64,000 nt of DNA from Deinococcus multiflagellatus (GTDB lineage: Bacteria > Deinococcota > Deinococci > Deinococcales > Deinococcaceae). A model generated the notes under the pieces. The model saw nothing but the letters and a program-made list of their open reading frames with translations. It did no database searches and had not been told where the DNA came from. Position 1 is the first letter of the stretch. Every line of letters begins with the position of its first letter. The stretch is from positions 76,612 through 140,611 of the forward strand of contig NZ_JAIQXV010000012.1 of NCBI RefSeq assembly GCF_020166415.1, written 5' to 3'. The translations under genes and the position numbers were made by a program. Positions 1 through 8,391 of the stretch are shown here, in pieces.

Positions 1-31
1 GCGGGGAGGCCCCCAGAGGCCCCCTCCCCGC
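1..31. terminator. GC-rich hairpin at window start
   Basis: The first 31 bases fold into a stem of GCGGGGAG with CTCCCCGC around a C/G-rich middle. No T-tract follows, so it may be a terminator of a gene left of the window or another of the local hairpins. Its context is cut off. Confidence 0.35.
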
Positions 32-45
32 ACCCCTCCCCACCC

Positions 46-69
46 AGCGTCCCTGCACGCAGGGACGCT
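46..69. other. Perfect 10-bp hairpin
   Basis: AGCGTCCCTG, a 4-nt loop CACG, then CAGGGACGCT form a perfect stem about 100 bp before the first gene. It could be a terminator or an operator. No T-tract is visible. Confidence 0.4.
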
Positions 70-169
70 CCTGAATCAAGGTCCTTGCCCCCCAACTGCG
101 GCGCGCGCCTTGCCCCATTCCTCATGCAACTCCGGGCGTGAACCCGTCATAACGGCAGTGGAGGCCCTT

Positions 170-385
170 ATGAAACGACTGATCACGGCCTGCCTCGTGG
201 CGCCCACGGCTGCCCTCTTCGGTGTGATGACTGCCCGTCATGGCCTGCACGACACGGCCGCCGCCGCCGCCTGCGTGGTGCAAGGTGGCCTGAGCTTTAG
301 CGCCGCGCTCCTGCTCGGTTTGAGTCCCCTGGCCTTTCGCCGCGCGCCTCAGCCGGAGCCCACAGCGCCCGCCGCACTGGCATAA
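170..385 (+). CDS. Small two-helix membrane protein
   Basis: A 71-residue protein. Residues about 2-20 and 33-55 are hydrophobic and look like two membrane helices; the tail is P/A-rich. I chose the ATG at 170 because GGAGG lies 5 nt upstream; an in-frame start at 110 has no ribosome site. It ends 13 bp before the hairpin that precedes the clamp gene. I do not recognise the family. A role at the membrane is the only thing the sequence supports. Confidence 0.5.
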   Translation: MKRLITACLVAPTAALFGVMTARHGLHDTAAAAACVVQGGLSFSAALLLGLSPLAFRRAPQPEPTAPAALA

Positions 386-398
386 CGACGGACCCAAG

Positions 399-428
399 TG
401 GCCGGGGATGCAGCAGCTCCCCGGCCCG
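399..428 (+). promoter_or_regulatory. Start-proximal hairpin, variant
   Basis: TGGCCGGGG pairs with CCCCGGCC(C). This copy differs from the others: an out-of-frame ATG follows after 4-5 nt, while the dnaN-like gene starts at 452 with its own GGAGG. It looks like a relic or a 5' UTR hairpin. Confidence 0.5.
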
Positions 429-451
429 CGTCATGCCGGAGGTTCTCTGGC

Positions 452-1633
452 ATGCACGTTCACAAAAGACAATTCCTGACAGCCCTCGGAACGGCGGTCA
501 AGCTGGCACGCCGGGATAAGCACGACCACGCGGCGGCCGGGCTGCGCGCAGAGGGGGGCGACCTGCGGGTGAGCGTGGCGGGTGACGCGGTGGCCATTGA
601 TATCCCCGTCATGGCCACTGGCCTGTTCAGCGCGCCCGCCGCCGTGCAACTGAACCCGGTCCCACTGCTTGACTTCCTGCGGCGCAGCACCGGCACGGAT
701 GTCGACGTGGCCATCACGGCCCAGCAGGTTCGGGTCACCTGCGCGGGCGTGACGGCGCAGTTCAACTGCACACCTGACGCCCAGCCAATCTCCCGGCCCC
801 CCGTCACCGCCACTGGAACAGTCGGGCCTCAGGCGCTGCTGTCGGCGCTCAGCAGTGTGCGTCACGCCGCCGCTGCCCGGGCGGGTCAGGGCCAGGCGGC
901 CTACCGTGGGGTGCTGCTCGAAGCGCGCGGGTCCGTCTTACAGGTGACGGCCACCGACGGGCACCAGCTGGCCATCCGCGCGGTCGCGTGGCAGGGAGAC
1001 GCCATGCGCCTGTTGGTGCGGCTGAGCGACCTGTGGACCTTGATGAGCGCCCTGAGTCTGGTGCCCGGCGAGGTCACCACGCTTCAGGTCAGCGAACAGT
1101 CACTGCTGCTTGACGGGGCCGTGCAGGCCCGCGTGCAGCTGATGGACGAGCGCGCCTACCCGGATTTCCGCACCGTGATTCCCTCAGGTCACCGCCCCAA
1201 CCTGCATGTGGATGCGGACGCCTTTCGCGCTGCGCTCCGGTCCGTCAGTACCATTCTGTCGGCCGACGACATGGTGTCGATGCGCGCCACGCCACTGGGG
1301 CTGTCGCTGCACGCCGCAACGCCAACCGCGCGGGCCTCGGTGCCGGTGAGTGGCGCCCGGGTGCACGCGCCCTTCGAGGTGACCACCCGCACCCGCATGT
1401 TGCATCTGGCGCTGCTGGCTGACGGCGAGTTGGCGCTGACGGCCGTGCCTGGCCGCACCACATTGATGCTCACTGCGGGTCCCTTTCTGGCCTTGATGAC
1501 CCGCGCGGCCGAGGTGCAGATGCAGGTGCCGCCGCCCATGGTGCCCCTGGATGGCCGCGCACCCTGGGAGGCTGTGGTGGCGTCCGGACAGCCGCTGCCG
1601 GAGGTGACATGGGACGCCGTCGGGCGGCCGTGA
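452..1633 (+). CDS. dnaN: DNA polymerase III beta sliding clamp homologue
   Basis: A 393-residue protein, close to the usual 360-390 of bacterial clamps. The typical second-domain signature RGVLLE...TATDGHQLA lies at about residues 155-172 and YPDFRTVIP at about 236-244. The clamp tethers the replicative polymerase and partner enzymes to DNA. The start at ATG 452 has GGAGG 9 nt upstream; the GTG at 398 would run through the hairpin. Its stop overlaps a GTG (GTGA) that opens the frame leading into parB, so the two are probably co-translated. A second clamp on an accessory replicon suggests it builds part of its own replisome or competes with the host clamp. The family call is firm, the role inferred. 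Confidence 0.85.
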   Translation: MHVHKRQFLTALGTAVKLARRDKHDHAAAGLRAEGGDLRVSVAGDAVAIDIPVMATGLFSAPAAVQLNPVPLLDFLRRSTGTDVDVAITAQQVRVTCAGVTAQFNCTPDAQPISRPPVTATGTVGPQALLSALSSVRHAAAARAGQGQAAYRGVLLEARGSVLQVTATDGHQLAIRAVAWQGDAMRLLVRLSDLWTLMSALSLVPGEVTTLQVSEQSLLLDGAVQARVQLMDERAYPDFRTVIPSGHRPNLHVDADAFRAALRSVSTILSADDMVSMRATPLGLSLHAATPTARASVPVSGARVHAPFEVTTRTRMLHLALLADGELALTAVPGRTTLMLTAGPFLALMTRAAEVQMQVPPPMVPLDGRAPWEAVVASGQPLPEVTWDAVGRP

Positions 1634-2001
1634 ATGCGCCCACTGCACCCCTCACGTCCTTGGATCAGGGGGGCCCAGCGAGTTCGGAGGAGGCGCCGCA
1701 GTGCGAGGTCCCTCAGGGCCACCCGCCCTTCGCAGTCTGGAGTCACCCCGACATTCACCTGCCGTTTGACGCGGCCACCGATCACAGGGTGTCCTGGCAA
1801 CACCTTCTCCCCGACGTACCCCTGCCGCTGTTGTGTGAGATGGCCCTCGGTCAGCCGGTGGCCGATACCCCCGTGGAACGGTGGTTGGTGGCCCGCCGAA
1901 TCCTGCGCGAAGCCCTGACACGCCAACGCACCAGGCCCTACCTGAAGGGGTCACAGGTGACGGCGCCCCTTTCCACTGCCCCGCACTCAAGGAGCCCTGC
2001 T
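1630..2001 (+). other. Open in-frame segment before parB, possible N-terminal domain or separate frameshifted gene
   Basis: From the GTG at 1630, which overlaps the dnaN stop as GTGA, the frame stays open for 124 codons straight into parB. The segment is protein-like: a helical stretch at about residues 55-105 contains LLPDVPLPLLCEMALGQPV and RRILREAL. Because parB has its own good start at 2002, this may be a separate gene whose stop was lost by a frameshift. A TGA in another frame lies near 1942. It could also be a true N-terminal domain. The sequence alone does not decide. Confidence 0.4.
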
Positions 2002-3222
2002 ATGTCCACGCCACTGCCCGCCGAGGGCGCCAGCCCCCTCCTGCCCCTCCTGCCCTTGCCCGCGCCGACCCGCATTGCCGTCCCTCTTATGGATATTGAA
2101 GAGGCCGACACCAGCGGCGCCGTGAACCTGACGCGCAGCTCCATCCAGCACATCGGGATGACGCAGGCGGTGACACTCGAAGTCAATCCGGGGCAGCCGC
2201 ATGTGGTGCTGGACGGCAAGCGCCGCGTTCAGAACGCCCGGCTGCTGGGCATGGAGACAGTGGCGGCCGACCTCTATCCGCCCCTGACCGCTGAGCAGCG
2301 TGCGCATCTCAAAATCAGCCTGCACCTCCGGGGCCCCAACCGGGCCGACGAGGCGCGCACCCTGCTGGACCTGGCGCGTGCCCACGCCCTGCCCCTGGAC
2401 CACCCGGACACGGCAGATCAGCTCAAGGTGCTGTCGGGTCTCTCGAAGGGCCACATTCGGCGTGTCCTGAAACTGGCCAACCTGCCGGCCGACGTGCTGG
2501 CCCTGATCGGCACGTCTGTGTCCGAAGGGGTGGCGAGCGGGGTGGCGAACCTGCAAGGGGACCACCGCGATCAGGCGGTGCAGGCCATCCGGGCCAAGGC
2601 CGCGCAGGATGAACAATTCACCGGCCAGGATCTGAAGGAGGTGCAGCAGGCCCGCAGCACCTTGATGGGCCAACATCTCGGCGCCGTGACCCTGCCCAGT
2701 CTGCTGACCTTGACCCCCTTGCAGGCCCTGGCCAGTGACGTGCGGATCTTGGCCAGTGAGCGCAACATTTCCCTGGCCGACCTCATCCGTGAGTTGCAGC
2801 AGGGCGATCAGGTGCCCGCGCCCGACCCGTTTGGCGCGCTCTTCGGGCACGCTCCCACGCCCTCTGCCCCGGGGCCTGAGGCCGCTGCCATCACCCCGCC
2901 CAGCTGGCTCACCGACGGGGCGGCACCCTGGGATCTCCCTGTGCCCGCGCCGGCCCCGATCACCGAAGAGCCGGCACCTCCTCAACCAGCGTTTGACACA
3001 GCCGTGCAGCCCTGGGCCGTGCCCGAGGCCCCCTTGCCCCCAGCGGCCGAGCCGGCACCCACGCCGGCCAGTCCAGTCGTGCTCAGCTCGGGTCTCGATC
3101 TGGACACGCTGTTCGCTGCCCCCGCACTGAACACACCCGTCGAGGCCCAGGCGCCGGTCGCCCCCTTCATTCCGGGTGCGGCGGGTGGGTCTTCTGGCCG
3201 CACCCGGCCAGGTCGGCGCTGA
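2002..3222 (+). CDS. ParB-family protein, PRTRC type
   Basis: A 406-residue protein with a ParB/Sulfiredoxin-type N-terminal domain: VVLDGKRRVQNARLLG at about residues 68-83 is the usual DG-R-R-A-R-G pattern. A helix-turn-helix follows at about 137-162 (TADQLKVLSGLSKGHIRRVL). The last ~140 residues are P/A-rich and probably disordered. The ATG at 2002 has AAGGAG upstream. ParB proteins bind centromere-like sites or cut DNA as nucleases; no separate ParA is seen here. A ParB homologue is the P in the PRTRC system, and the other PRTRC members lie at 25-34 kb. Confidence 0.75.
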   Translation: MSTPLPAEGASPLLPLLPLPAPTRIAVPLMDIEEADTSGAVNLTRSSIQHIGMTQAVTLEVNPGQPHVVLDGKRRVQNARLLGMETVAADLYPPLTAEQRAHLKISLHLRGPNRADEARTLLDLARAHALPLDHPDTADQLKVLSGLSKGHIRRVLKLANLPADVLALIGTSVSEGVASGVANLQGDHRDQAVQAIRAKAAQDEQFTGQDLKEVQQARSTLMGQHLGAVTLPSLLTLTPLQALASDVRILASERNISLADLIRELQQGDQVPAPDPFGALFGHAPTPSAPGPEAAAITPPSWLTDGAAPWDLPVPAPAPITEEPAPPQPAFDTAVQPWAVPEAPLPPAAEPAPTPASPVVLSSGLDLDTLFAAPALNTPVEAQAPVAPFIPGAAGGSSGRTRPGRR

Positions 3223-3255
3223 CATGCCCGTTTCCCTGTGCCGAAAAGGAGTTGT

Positions 3256-3945
3256 ATGCCCGCGACCGCTGTGACCCGCGCGCGCGTGGCCCCCCGGGGC
3301 TGCGGCAGCGCCCGAACGCAAGGTGACATCTACCTCGAATTCGCCCTGCACCTGCTGGACCCAGCGGCCCTGATGGCCTGCCTGGTGGACCCCCCCATCC
3401 CGTTTGACCAGCGGCTGTGGGGGGTGCCCAGCATCGGGGTGCGCACCTTTCCAGACCTGGACGGCGTCACCCATCTGGTGGACGTCGTGGGGCAAGACGC
3501 GTATCCCGAAACCCTGGACTTCCTGACCGAAGCGCTGCGGCTGGGCATCTCCCGAAAAATTCCGGGGGACTTTGCCTTCGACGAGCTGACCCCGCAGAGC
3601 ACGGTGCGGCTGATTCATGCCCGCGCCCTGGTGACCAACCACGCGCACTTCTCAGTATGTCCGGACTTTTCGTGTCCAGTGGGCCATCAGGCCGGCGAGG
3701 CCTGTTTTCACACCTTGCACCATGCCACTCCAAGAGACGAGGACGGCACCCGAACGACCCCGTCAGGCCGTTATCCCCTGCGGTCGGAAGCGCCGGGCGT
3801 CACGCCGCAGTACACCATGGCGAATTTCCTGACCGTGCCCGTGTCGCACCTGGTGCTGGTGCGGCACCCCGATCCCGCCGTCAACCAGCGCCAGCTGGAG
3901 CGGCTGCGGCACGCCCGCATCCCCGTGGTCCTGGCAGACGCCTGA
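3256..3945 (+). CDS. Unknown protein with Cys/His cluster
   Basis: A 229-residue protein starting at an ATG with AAGGAG 6 nt upstream. A glycine-rich N-terminal segment (CGSARTQGDIYLE) leads into an alpha/beta region, then a Cys/His cluster at about residues 135-158 (C..FSC.VGH..GEAC..TLHH) that could bind a metal. The last 40 residues repeat the pattern of small hydrophobic strands (LTVPVSHLVLVRHP). I recall this as a recurring hypothetical protein of plasmids in this group but cannot name a function. It sits between parB and a DUF6166-like gene. Confidence 0.55.
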   Translation: MPATAVTRARVAPRGCGSARTQGDIYLEFALHLLDPAALMACLVDPPIPFDQRLWGVPSIGVRTFPDLDGVTHLVDVVGQDAYPETLDFLTEALRLGISRKIPGDFAFDELTPQSTVRLIHARALVTNHAHFSVCPDFSCPVGHQAGEACFHTLHHATPRDEDGTRTTPSGRYPLRSEAPGVTPQYTMANFLTVPVSHLVLVRHPDPAVNQRQLERLRHARIPVVLADA

Positions 3946-4024
3946 CCCAGTGCGGCCTTCCGGGACCAGGGGGGCCGCGAGCGCTGTGGGGGGGCGCGGC
4001 GGTGCGAGGGGGCTCAGGCCACCC

Positions 4025-4047
4025 CTTGTCGCGCTGACCAGCGCCCC
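4025..4047 (+). promoter_or_regulatory. CTTG-N8-ACCAGCGCCCC box
   Basis: CTTG at 4025 and the exact 11-mer at 4037. A GTG at 4062 lies 37 nt downstream, in frame with the gene that has a second start with ribosome site at 4101, so this transcript could be read leaderless or from the internal start. Confidence 0.6.
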
Positions 4048-4100
4048 TTGACGGTTTGACGGTGGCCAGCGCGGCCGCCCCTTTTCACAGGAGACCTTCT

Positions 4101-4589
4101 ATGCACGACATCCGACTGACCCTGAGCCCGACTGCCGACGTCAACGTGCCGCTGCTGCGCCATCATGCCCCAAGCGGCGCCGCCGGCTGGGGGTACCTGG
4201 GGTCAGGCCCAGCCGACACCGCCCTGCGCATTCTCGCTCAGTTTCTGCCTGTGCCGAAGACCGGACCACGCACGCCGGAAGAGGTGCTGCTTCACCTGGG
4301 GCTGCCCAGTGATGATGAGCAGCGGGAGCAGGCACTCGCCGACCTCAGTGACGAGCAGACCGAAGACCTGGACCGCCGCTACGCCGAACACTGTGAACAG
4401 TTGCCTATCCGCCTGTTTGATGGACAGTATGTCAGTCGCCAGGCTTGGCAACTTCATCAGGAATTCAAGCGCGACGTCCTGGGGGGTCTGAATCAGGAGT
4501 GCGACCATGTGATTGAGGCCGACACGATCCACCAGTGGATCCACCAGCGGCAAACCCCAGACGTCTCAGCTTCTGCAGCCTGCAGGTGA
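4101..4589 (+). CDS. DUF6166-like protein
   Basis: A 162-residue protein. The segment WGYLGSGPADTALRILAQF at about residues 32-50 and the C-terminal FDGQYVSRQAWQLHQEFK...IHQWI match the layout of small plasmid proteins grouped as DUF6166, whose function is not known. The ATG at 4101 has AGGAGA upstream; an in-frame GTG at 4062 sits exactly where the upstream box would place a leaderless start. It overlaps the next gene by GTGA. Confidence 0.6.
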   Translation: MHDIRLTLSPTADVNVPLLRHHAPSGAAGWGYLGSGPADTALRILAQFLPVPKTGPRTPEEVLLHLGLPSDDEQREQALADLSDEQTEDLDRRYAEHCEQLPIRLFDGQYVSRQAWQLHQEFKRDVLGGLNQECDHVIEADTIHQWIHQRQTPDVSASAACR

Positions 4590-4837
4590 GTGCCGTCCAT
4601 GCGGTCCTGGCCCGCACCGACTGGCTGACGCTACGGGAACAGAAAACCGAACTGGTTGAACAACTGGAGCGGCTGCGCGGTGACATCGAACTGTTGAAAG
4701 GGCCGCTTCACCATCTCGAAGACGCGGCATGCCGAAAAGCTGAAGCTGGACGCCTTGAAGGCCTTCTGGCCTGGATAAACGCGGTGCAAGATGCTGCGGA
4801 GCAGGACCTCTTTCCTGTGAACTGGCAAGGCTGCTGA
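4586..4837 (+). CDS. Small coiled-coil protein
   Basis: An 83-residue protein opened by a GTG that overlaps the previous stop (GTGA), so it is likely translationally coupled. Residues about 12-60 are strongly helical with a heptad-like spacing (LREQKTELVEQLERLRGDIELLK), which suggests a short coiled coil. No known domain is recognised. Confidence 0.5.
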   Translation: MSAVHAVLARTDWLTLREQKTELVEQLERLRGDIELLKGPLHHLEDAACRKAEAGRLEGLLAWINAVQDAAEQDLFPVNWQGC

Positions 4838-4865
4838 GGCGCTCGGGGAGTGATCCCCCCAGACA

Positions 4866-4892
4866 TGGCCGGACAGTGGACTGTCCGGCCCA
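4866..4892 (+). promoter_or_regulatory. Start-proximal hairpin, N9 to ATG 4902
   Basis: TGGCCGGACAGT pairs with ACTGTCCGGCC(CA), loop GG. Exactly 9 nt separate the final A from the ATG of an 11-codon ORF. Confidence 0.7.
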
Positions 4893-4901
4893 GCAGGGCG
4901 T

Positions 4902-4937
4902 ATGACCTTCTCCCTCGCCGGCCGGCAAGAGCGGTAA
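4902..4937 (+). CDS. 11-codon ORF behind a start hairpin
   Basis: The ATG lies at the same 9-nt distance from a hairpin as the true starts of much longer genes. It encodes only MTFSLAGRQER before TAA, and a GGAGG follows the stop immediately. Either this is a leader peptide, or the gene behind the hairpin has been lost. Nothing else is seen in the ~170 bp before the next gene at 5112. Confidence 0.35.
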   Translation: MTFSLAGRQER

Positions 4938-5111
4938 GGAGGTGGCCACGTTCCGAGCCGCGCGCCGGACCCCAGACCAAAGATAGGGCGAGAGGCACCG
5001 CCCTCACCGCCCAGGGAGTCTGTGCCGCTGGCCGCTCAGCCTGCAGGTCCAGAAGACCCTGTACGCTGAAGTCCGGACTTCACCTCTTCTTCTTTCTCTC
5101 AAGGAGTCACG

Positions 5112-5567
5112 ATGACACTGCCTTCTCTTCCCGACGCCGCCACCGTGCTGGACGACCTGCGGTACATGATCTACTTCGCTGAGCAGGGCACTGGCCTGCA
5201 GGTGGTCAGCGCCTCTGTCGAGCTGCTGGCCGTCACCACCCGCAGTGGGGGCGCGGGGATCCCCAGCATCGGCCTGCTCACCCTGGGGGGAGACCTGACC
5301 CGGGCTGACGCACAGCGCCTTCAGTTTCAGTTGAGACGGGCGCCAGACCCCAGCTTTGACCAGCTGCCTGAGCAGCTGCGCCAGGCCGTGGCCAGCCTGA
5401 AAAAGGGGCTGTCCGCCCTGGCCTCTCTGAAGAACACCTTCGACGTCACGGCGAAAATGGAATTCAAGTTCGAGTTGACCAGTGAAGCCAAAGGAGGCTT
5501 CCTGGTGCGCTTCGGGGCGCGCTCGGCCGACAGCCACACCCTCACCGTTGAGGTCAAAGCGGTCTGA
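5112..5567 (+). CDS. Unknown protein, weakly trypco2-like
   Basis: A 151-residue protein with AAGGAG 7 nt before the ATG. The N-terminal half contains a strand pair (GTGLQVVSASVELLAVTT); the C-terminal half has a central helix rich in LKKGLSALASLK and ends in paired strands (KMEFKFELTSEAKGGFLVRF, then HTLTVEVKAV). The C-terminal pattern recalls the trypsin-co-occurring domain 2 family, small partners of peptidase-based conflict systems, but this is only a resemblance. Its stop lies 3 bp before the metallopeptidase-like gene. Confidence 0.5.
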   Translation: MTLPSLPDAATVLDDLRYMIYFAEQGTGLQVVSASVELLAVTTRSGGAGIPSIGLLTLGGDLTRADAQRLQFQLRRAPDPSFDQLPEQLRQAVASLKKGLSALASLKNTFDVTAKMEFKFELTSEAKGGFLVRFGARSADSHTLTVEVKAV

Positions 5568-5570
5568 AGC

Positions 5571-6197
5571 GTGACGTCCCCTCCCCTGCTTGCTGAGCTG
5601 TTTCCCCTGGCCGTTCCGCCCCGCCACCCCCATCTGCCGGTGCTGCGCGACGCCTTCGCGGCGCTGGAGGCCCTGGCCTGGCCCGCTGCCCGCCCCTGTC
5701 TGCCCCTGGGGGCCCGCACAGAACCGATGCGCCTGGCCAATGGCCTCTTCGATCCAGCGCAGCAGGACTTCGGGGTGCGTGTCGCGGACGACGCGGACTA
5801 TCCAGGCATCACGCTCCTGCATGAAATTGGCCACGCCGTGGACTACCTGCTCCTGGGGGGCGGCCACTACGCCAGTGAGGTGCGGGGAACCGCGGCGTGG
5901 GAGGCCTGGTACGAGGCCTGCCTAGGTTCGGCGGCCATCGCACAGGTACGGGCCCACCTGATCGCACCGGCGTTCACGGCCGAAGTCGGCTTTGCAGAGT
6001 ATCTGCTGGAGTTTCCAGAAATGTTCGCCCGCTCATTCGCGCAGTGTGTCGCCTGCCGGTCGTCGTCGGTCCCCCTGCAGAATGAACTGACGGCCATGGC
6101 ACAAAGTGATCCGCCCCAGCAATGGGCGCCCCATGACTTTGTTACGCTGGACGCAGCGCTGATGCACCTGCTCAGCATGGCGGGAGGTGAACCTTGA
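5571..6197 (+). CDS. HExxH zinc-peptidase-like protein
   Basis: A 208-residue protein with LLHEIGHAVDYLL at about residues 81-93. H84, E85 and H88 form a zincin HExxH motif; FAEYLLEFPEMFARSF at about 142-157 supplies an acidic residue at the place where minimal zincins carry the third ligand. No signal peptide is present, so it acts inside the cell. The start is a GTG 3 bp after the previous stop, and its own stop overlaps the next start. Comparable small zincins occur on phages and plasmids with unknown substrates. Confidence 0.65.
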   Translation: MTSPPLLAELFPLAVPPRHPHLPVLRDAFAALEALAWPAARPCLPLGARTEPMRLANGLFDPAQQDFGVRVADDADYPGITLLHEIGHAVDYLLLGGGHYASEVRGTAAWEAWYEACLGSAAIAQVRAHLIAPAFTAEVGFAEYLLEFPEMFARSFAQCVACRSSSVPLQNELTAMAQSDPPQQWAPHDFVTLDAALMHLLSMAGGEP

Positions 6198-6601
6198 AAC
6201 GCCTGACCAAAGATCAAACGAAGTCGCTTTTAACTTCGGCGCTCCAGAGAAATGGGGTATCGCCCTCAGCCATTCAGACGGCGGTGGACGGCTTTATGCT
6301 GGACCTGGCTCAAGGCCGGTCTCTCAAATTTGGAGACTTGGGCACATTAGAGGCCCAGGGCGAGCAGGTGACCCTCACGCCCCCCGAGACGGTGAAAGTC
6401 ACCCTGACGCCCACTGCGAAAATCGCCAAACAACCAGCTGGATGGTTTCGTCAGGAGCGGTCGGGCGTGGTCCGCTCAACTCCAGCGGGCATGACCATCA
6501 CCGATGAGGCGGCCACACGGCATTTTGAGCGCAATGGATACCCCAGGCGTGAAGCGGAGCGGGCCGTACATATCGGCCGAACCAGGAAGAGAGTGGATTA
6601 A
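6194..6601 (+). CDS. HU/IHF-like DNA-binding protein, divergent
   Basis: A 135-residue protein starting at a TTG that overlaps the previous stop, with GGAGGT 6 nt upstream. Residues 1-55 follow the HU N-terminal pattern: two helices, then a conserved turn (AVDGFMLDLAQGRSLKFGDLG) that matches the HU segment ending in GFG-TF. The arm region is replaced by strands rich in T and P, followed by a basic C-terminus. A role in DNA bending or nucleoid structure is inferred. A second HU-like gene is at 39433. Confidence 0.5.
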   Translation: MKRLTKDQTKSLLTSALQRNGVSPSAIQTAVDGFMLDLAQGRSLKFGDLGTLEAQGEQVTLTPPETVKVTLTPTAKIAKQPAGWFRQERSGVVRSTPAGMTITDEAATRHFERNGYPRREAERAVHIGRTRKRVD

Positions 6602-6614
6602 CGTCAGATCCACC

Positions 6615-6645
6615 GGAGGGGACGTGATTGTCCCCTCCTTCTTTG
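6615..6645 (+). terminator. Rho-independent terminator
   Basis: GGAGGGGAC, loop GTGATT, GTCCCCTCC, then TTCTTTGTT. It lies 14 bp after the HU-like stop and closes the operon running from 5112. Confidence 0.85.
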
Positions 6646-6969
6646 TTGCGGTTATATGGAAGGACAGTGTGGCTTGGCAGGCTTAGGCTCAATCAACAAA
6701 TTTCAACGCGAATCAAAAATCCGATCTGCAAAATTGCTCTTTTGCGATTTCTGACGCGTTTATTATTTGCGCTCTATGTGAAAAGGGTGGTTTCTTGCTG
6801 AAGAACGCAGGGGCGCACACGGTCACATCTGCTTGAAGGCAATTATCACTGTCCATACCATTAACTTGGCTGACGGCGCCTGTGTCCTAGTGAAGCAGAA
6901 TGGGAATTCTGCTTCACCTCAGGCTGCCTGCTTCCCGTCAAGCCAAGCCAATTTGGAGGATGAGAGTTA
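6646..6969. other. AT-richer intergenic region with 12-bp hairpin
   Basis: This 324-bp gap has clearly lower GC than its surroundings. A perfect hairpin, GTGAAGCAGAAT-GGGA-ATTCTGCTTCAC, covers 6890-6917, about 50 bp before the protease start. It may be an operator or a 5' UTR element. GC content and the protease cargo suggest a transferred segment. I see no gene in it. Confidence 0.5.
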
Positions 6970-8391
6970 ATGGTAAAATGGCATGCATCAGCACTTCTCC
7001 TGACAACCGCTCTTCTCAGCTGTGGCAGAACCGCAGAAAATACGCCTGTTCAAAGTGAAGCCACAGTGGTACAAACGCCCACAGGGGAAAACCATGAACT
7101 GACGTCCCTCTCTTTCTCAAAAGGCCAAGATTGGCTGGGGGGGCTCAGTAAGATCGCCGCAACGTACCCGGTGTTCGGCGGCTATGAAATGAATCGTCAG
7201 GAACAGGCAATTATCCTTTATACAGCAAACTCTTACCGGGGGCAGGCTCTTAATGATGGCGAGGCAGAACGAGGACGGAAAATCGGTCTGATGAGGAAGG
7301 CTTTCGTCGATCTGATGGAAGCCAGCGAACTTCCCCTCATTACTGAGAACGGGATTGAAGCCACTCCGAAGAAGTGGAAGATCAAATTTAAGCAGACCGA
7401 CGCTTCGTTGGACGATCTCCTATATTGGAAGGCGTCTTTGTTCATCGATGCCAATAATCATGAGGCCAACTTGCTCGCTTTCGATATGACCTCAAATTCG
7501 GTCATCGTTCAGGCGAAGAATGAGGCGTTGAAAGGTCATCTCCGCGAGCGGTTAAAGAGCCTGGGCATTCCCGAGGCAAAGGTGACCTTCCGCACGGGCA
7601 ATATTCAGGGCACCAAACGCAATGATGTGGACCAGTATCGTCCCGTGGTCGGCGGCGTCAAAGTGGAGATGGCGAATGGCGGCCTCTGCACGCTGGGTCT
7701 ACCGGTGTTACTGGACGGAACAGTAGAGGGGTATCTCACCGCTGGCCACTGCGTGCAGAACGCCACGGTGAACAATGGCGAAAGCCTCCGCCAGGACAGC
7801 TACACCGTTGGGACGAAGTTTCTCGATCCTGCCTTTCAGGCCTGTACGGTTCCCGAATGTGGAACGACCAGCCGGATGCGTCAAGCAGACGCCGCTTTCT
7901 TCAGATCAAGCATCGGTTATACCCGGGCGCGGATCATTCGTACCCCTTTGACCCCGGGCACCCACACCACCCTTCAGAATGCAGACGGTTCAGATCAGTA
8001 TTGGGATGTCACCAGTACGCCGGGCCTCCCAGGACTCAGTGAGGCGGTGCAGAACATTGGCATGACCAGCGGCTACCGCTCCGCTGCGGTGACCAACCAA
8101 TTCGCGGACATCCGAATTGATTTCACCTTCAACGGCCAGACGGTGAGGTCGTGGGTGCTGCGAACCGTGGAGGTCTACAATGACGGCCCTGCAAACGCCT
8201 CTTGCCGCGGCGACAGCGGCTCGCCCTGGTTTCAGCAGATTCCGGGAACGACCAATCAGGTGCGCTTCTTCGGCATTCAATCTGCTGCCCAAATCAGTCC
8301 TACAGAATCATGTGGACAGTATGCGTATTTCTCTCCGGTCACCATGCTTGAAAACCACTTCGGCGCTGGTAGGATCAACTACAAGCGATGA
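6970..8391 (+). CDS. Secreted trypsin-like (S1) serine protease lipoprotein
   Basis: A 473-residue protein. The N-terminus is a lipoprotein signal with lipobox LLSC, making C18 the lipidated residue, so it is exported and membrane-anchored. A pro-region of about 200 residues is followed by a chymotrypsin-fold domain: GYLTAGHC gives catalytic H260, ADAAFF gives D307 and CRGDSGSPW gives S416. GGAGG lies 11 nt before the ATG. Its lower GC and distinct codon use compared with the flanks suggest acquisition. The stop overlaps the start of a small secreted protein (ATGA). Confidence 0.8.
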   Translation: MVKWHASALLLTTALLSCGRTAENTPVQSEATVVQTPTGENHELTSLSFSKGQDWLGGLSKIAATYPVFGGYEMNRQEQAIILYTANSYRGQALNDGEAERGRKIGLMRKAFVDLMEASELPLITENGIEATPKKWKIKFKQTDASLDDLLYWKASLFIDANNHEANLLAFDMTSNSVIVQAKNEALKGHLRERLKSLGIPEAKVTFRTGNIQGTKRNDVDQYRPVVGGVKVEMANGGLCTLGLPVLLDGTVEGYLTAGHCVQNATVNNGESLRQDSYTVGTKFLDPAFQACTVPECGTTSRMRQADAAFFRSSIGYTRARIIRTPLTPGTHTTLQNADGSDQYWDVTSTPGLPGLSEAVQNIGMTSGYRSAAVTNQFADIRIDFTFNGQTVRSWVLRTVEVYNDGPANASCRGDSGSPWFQQIPGTTNQVRFFGIQSAAQISPTESCGQYAYFSPVTMLENHFGAGRINYKR

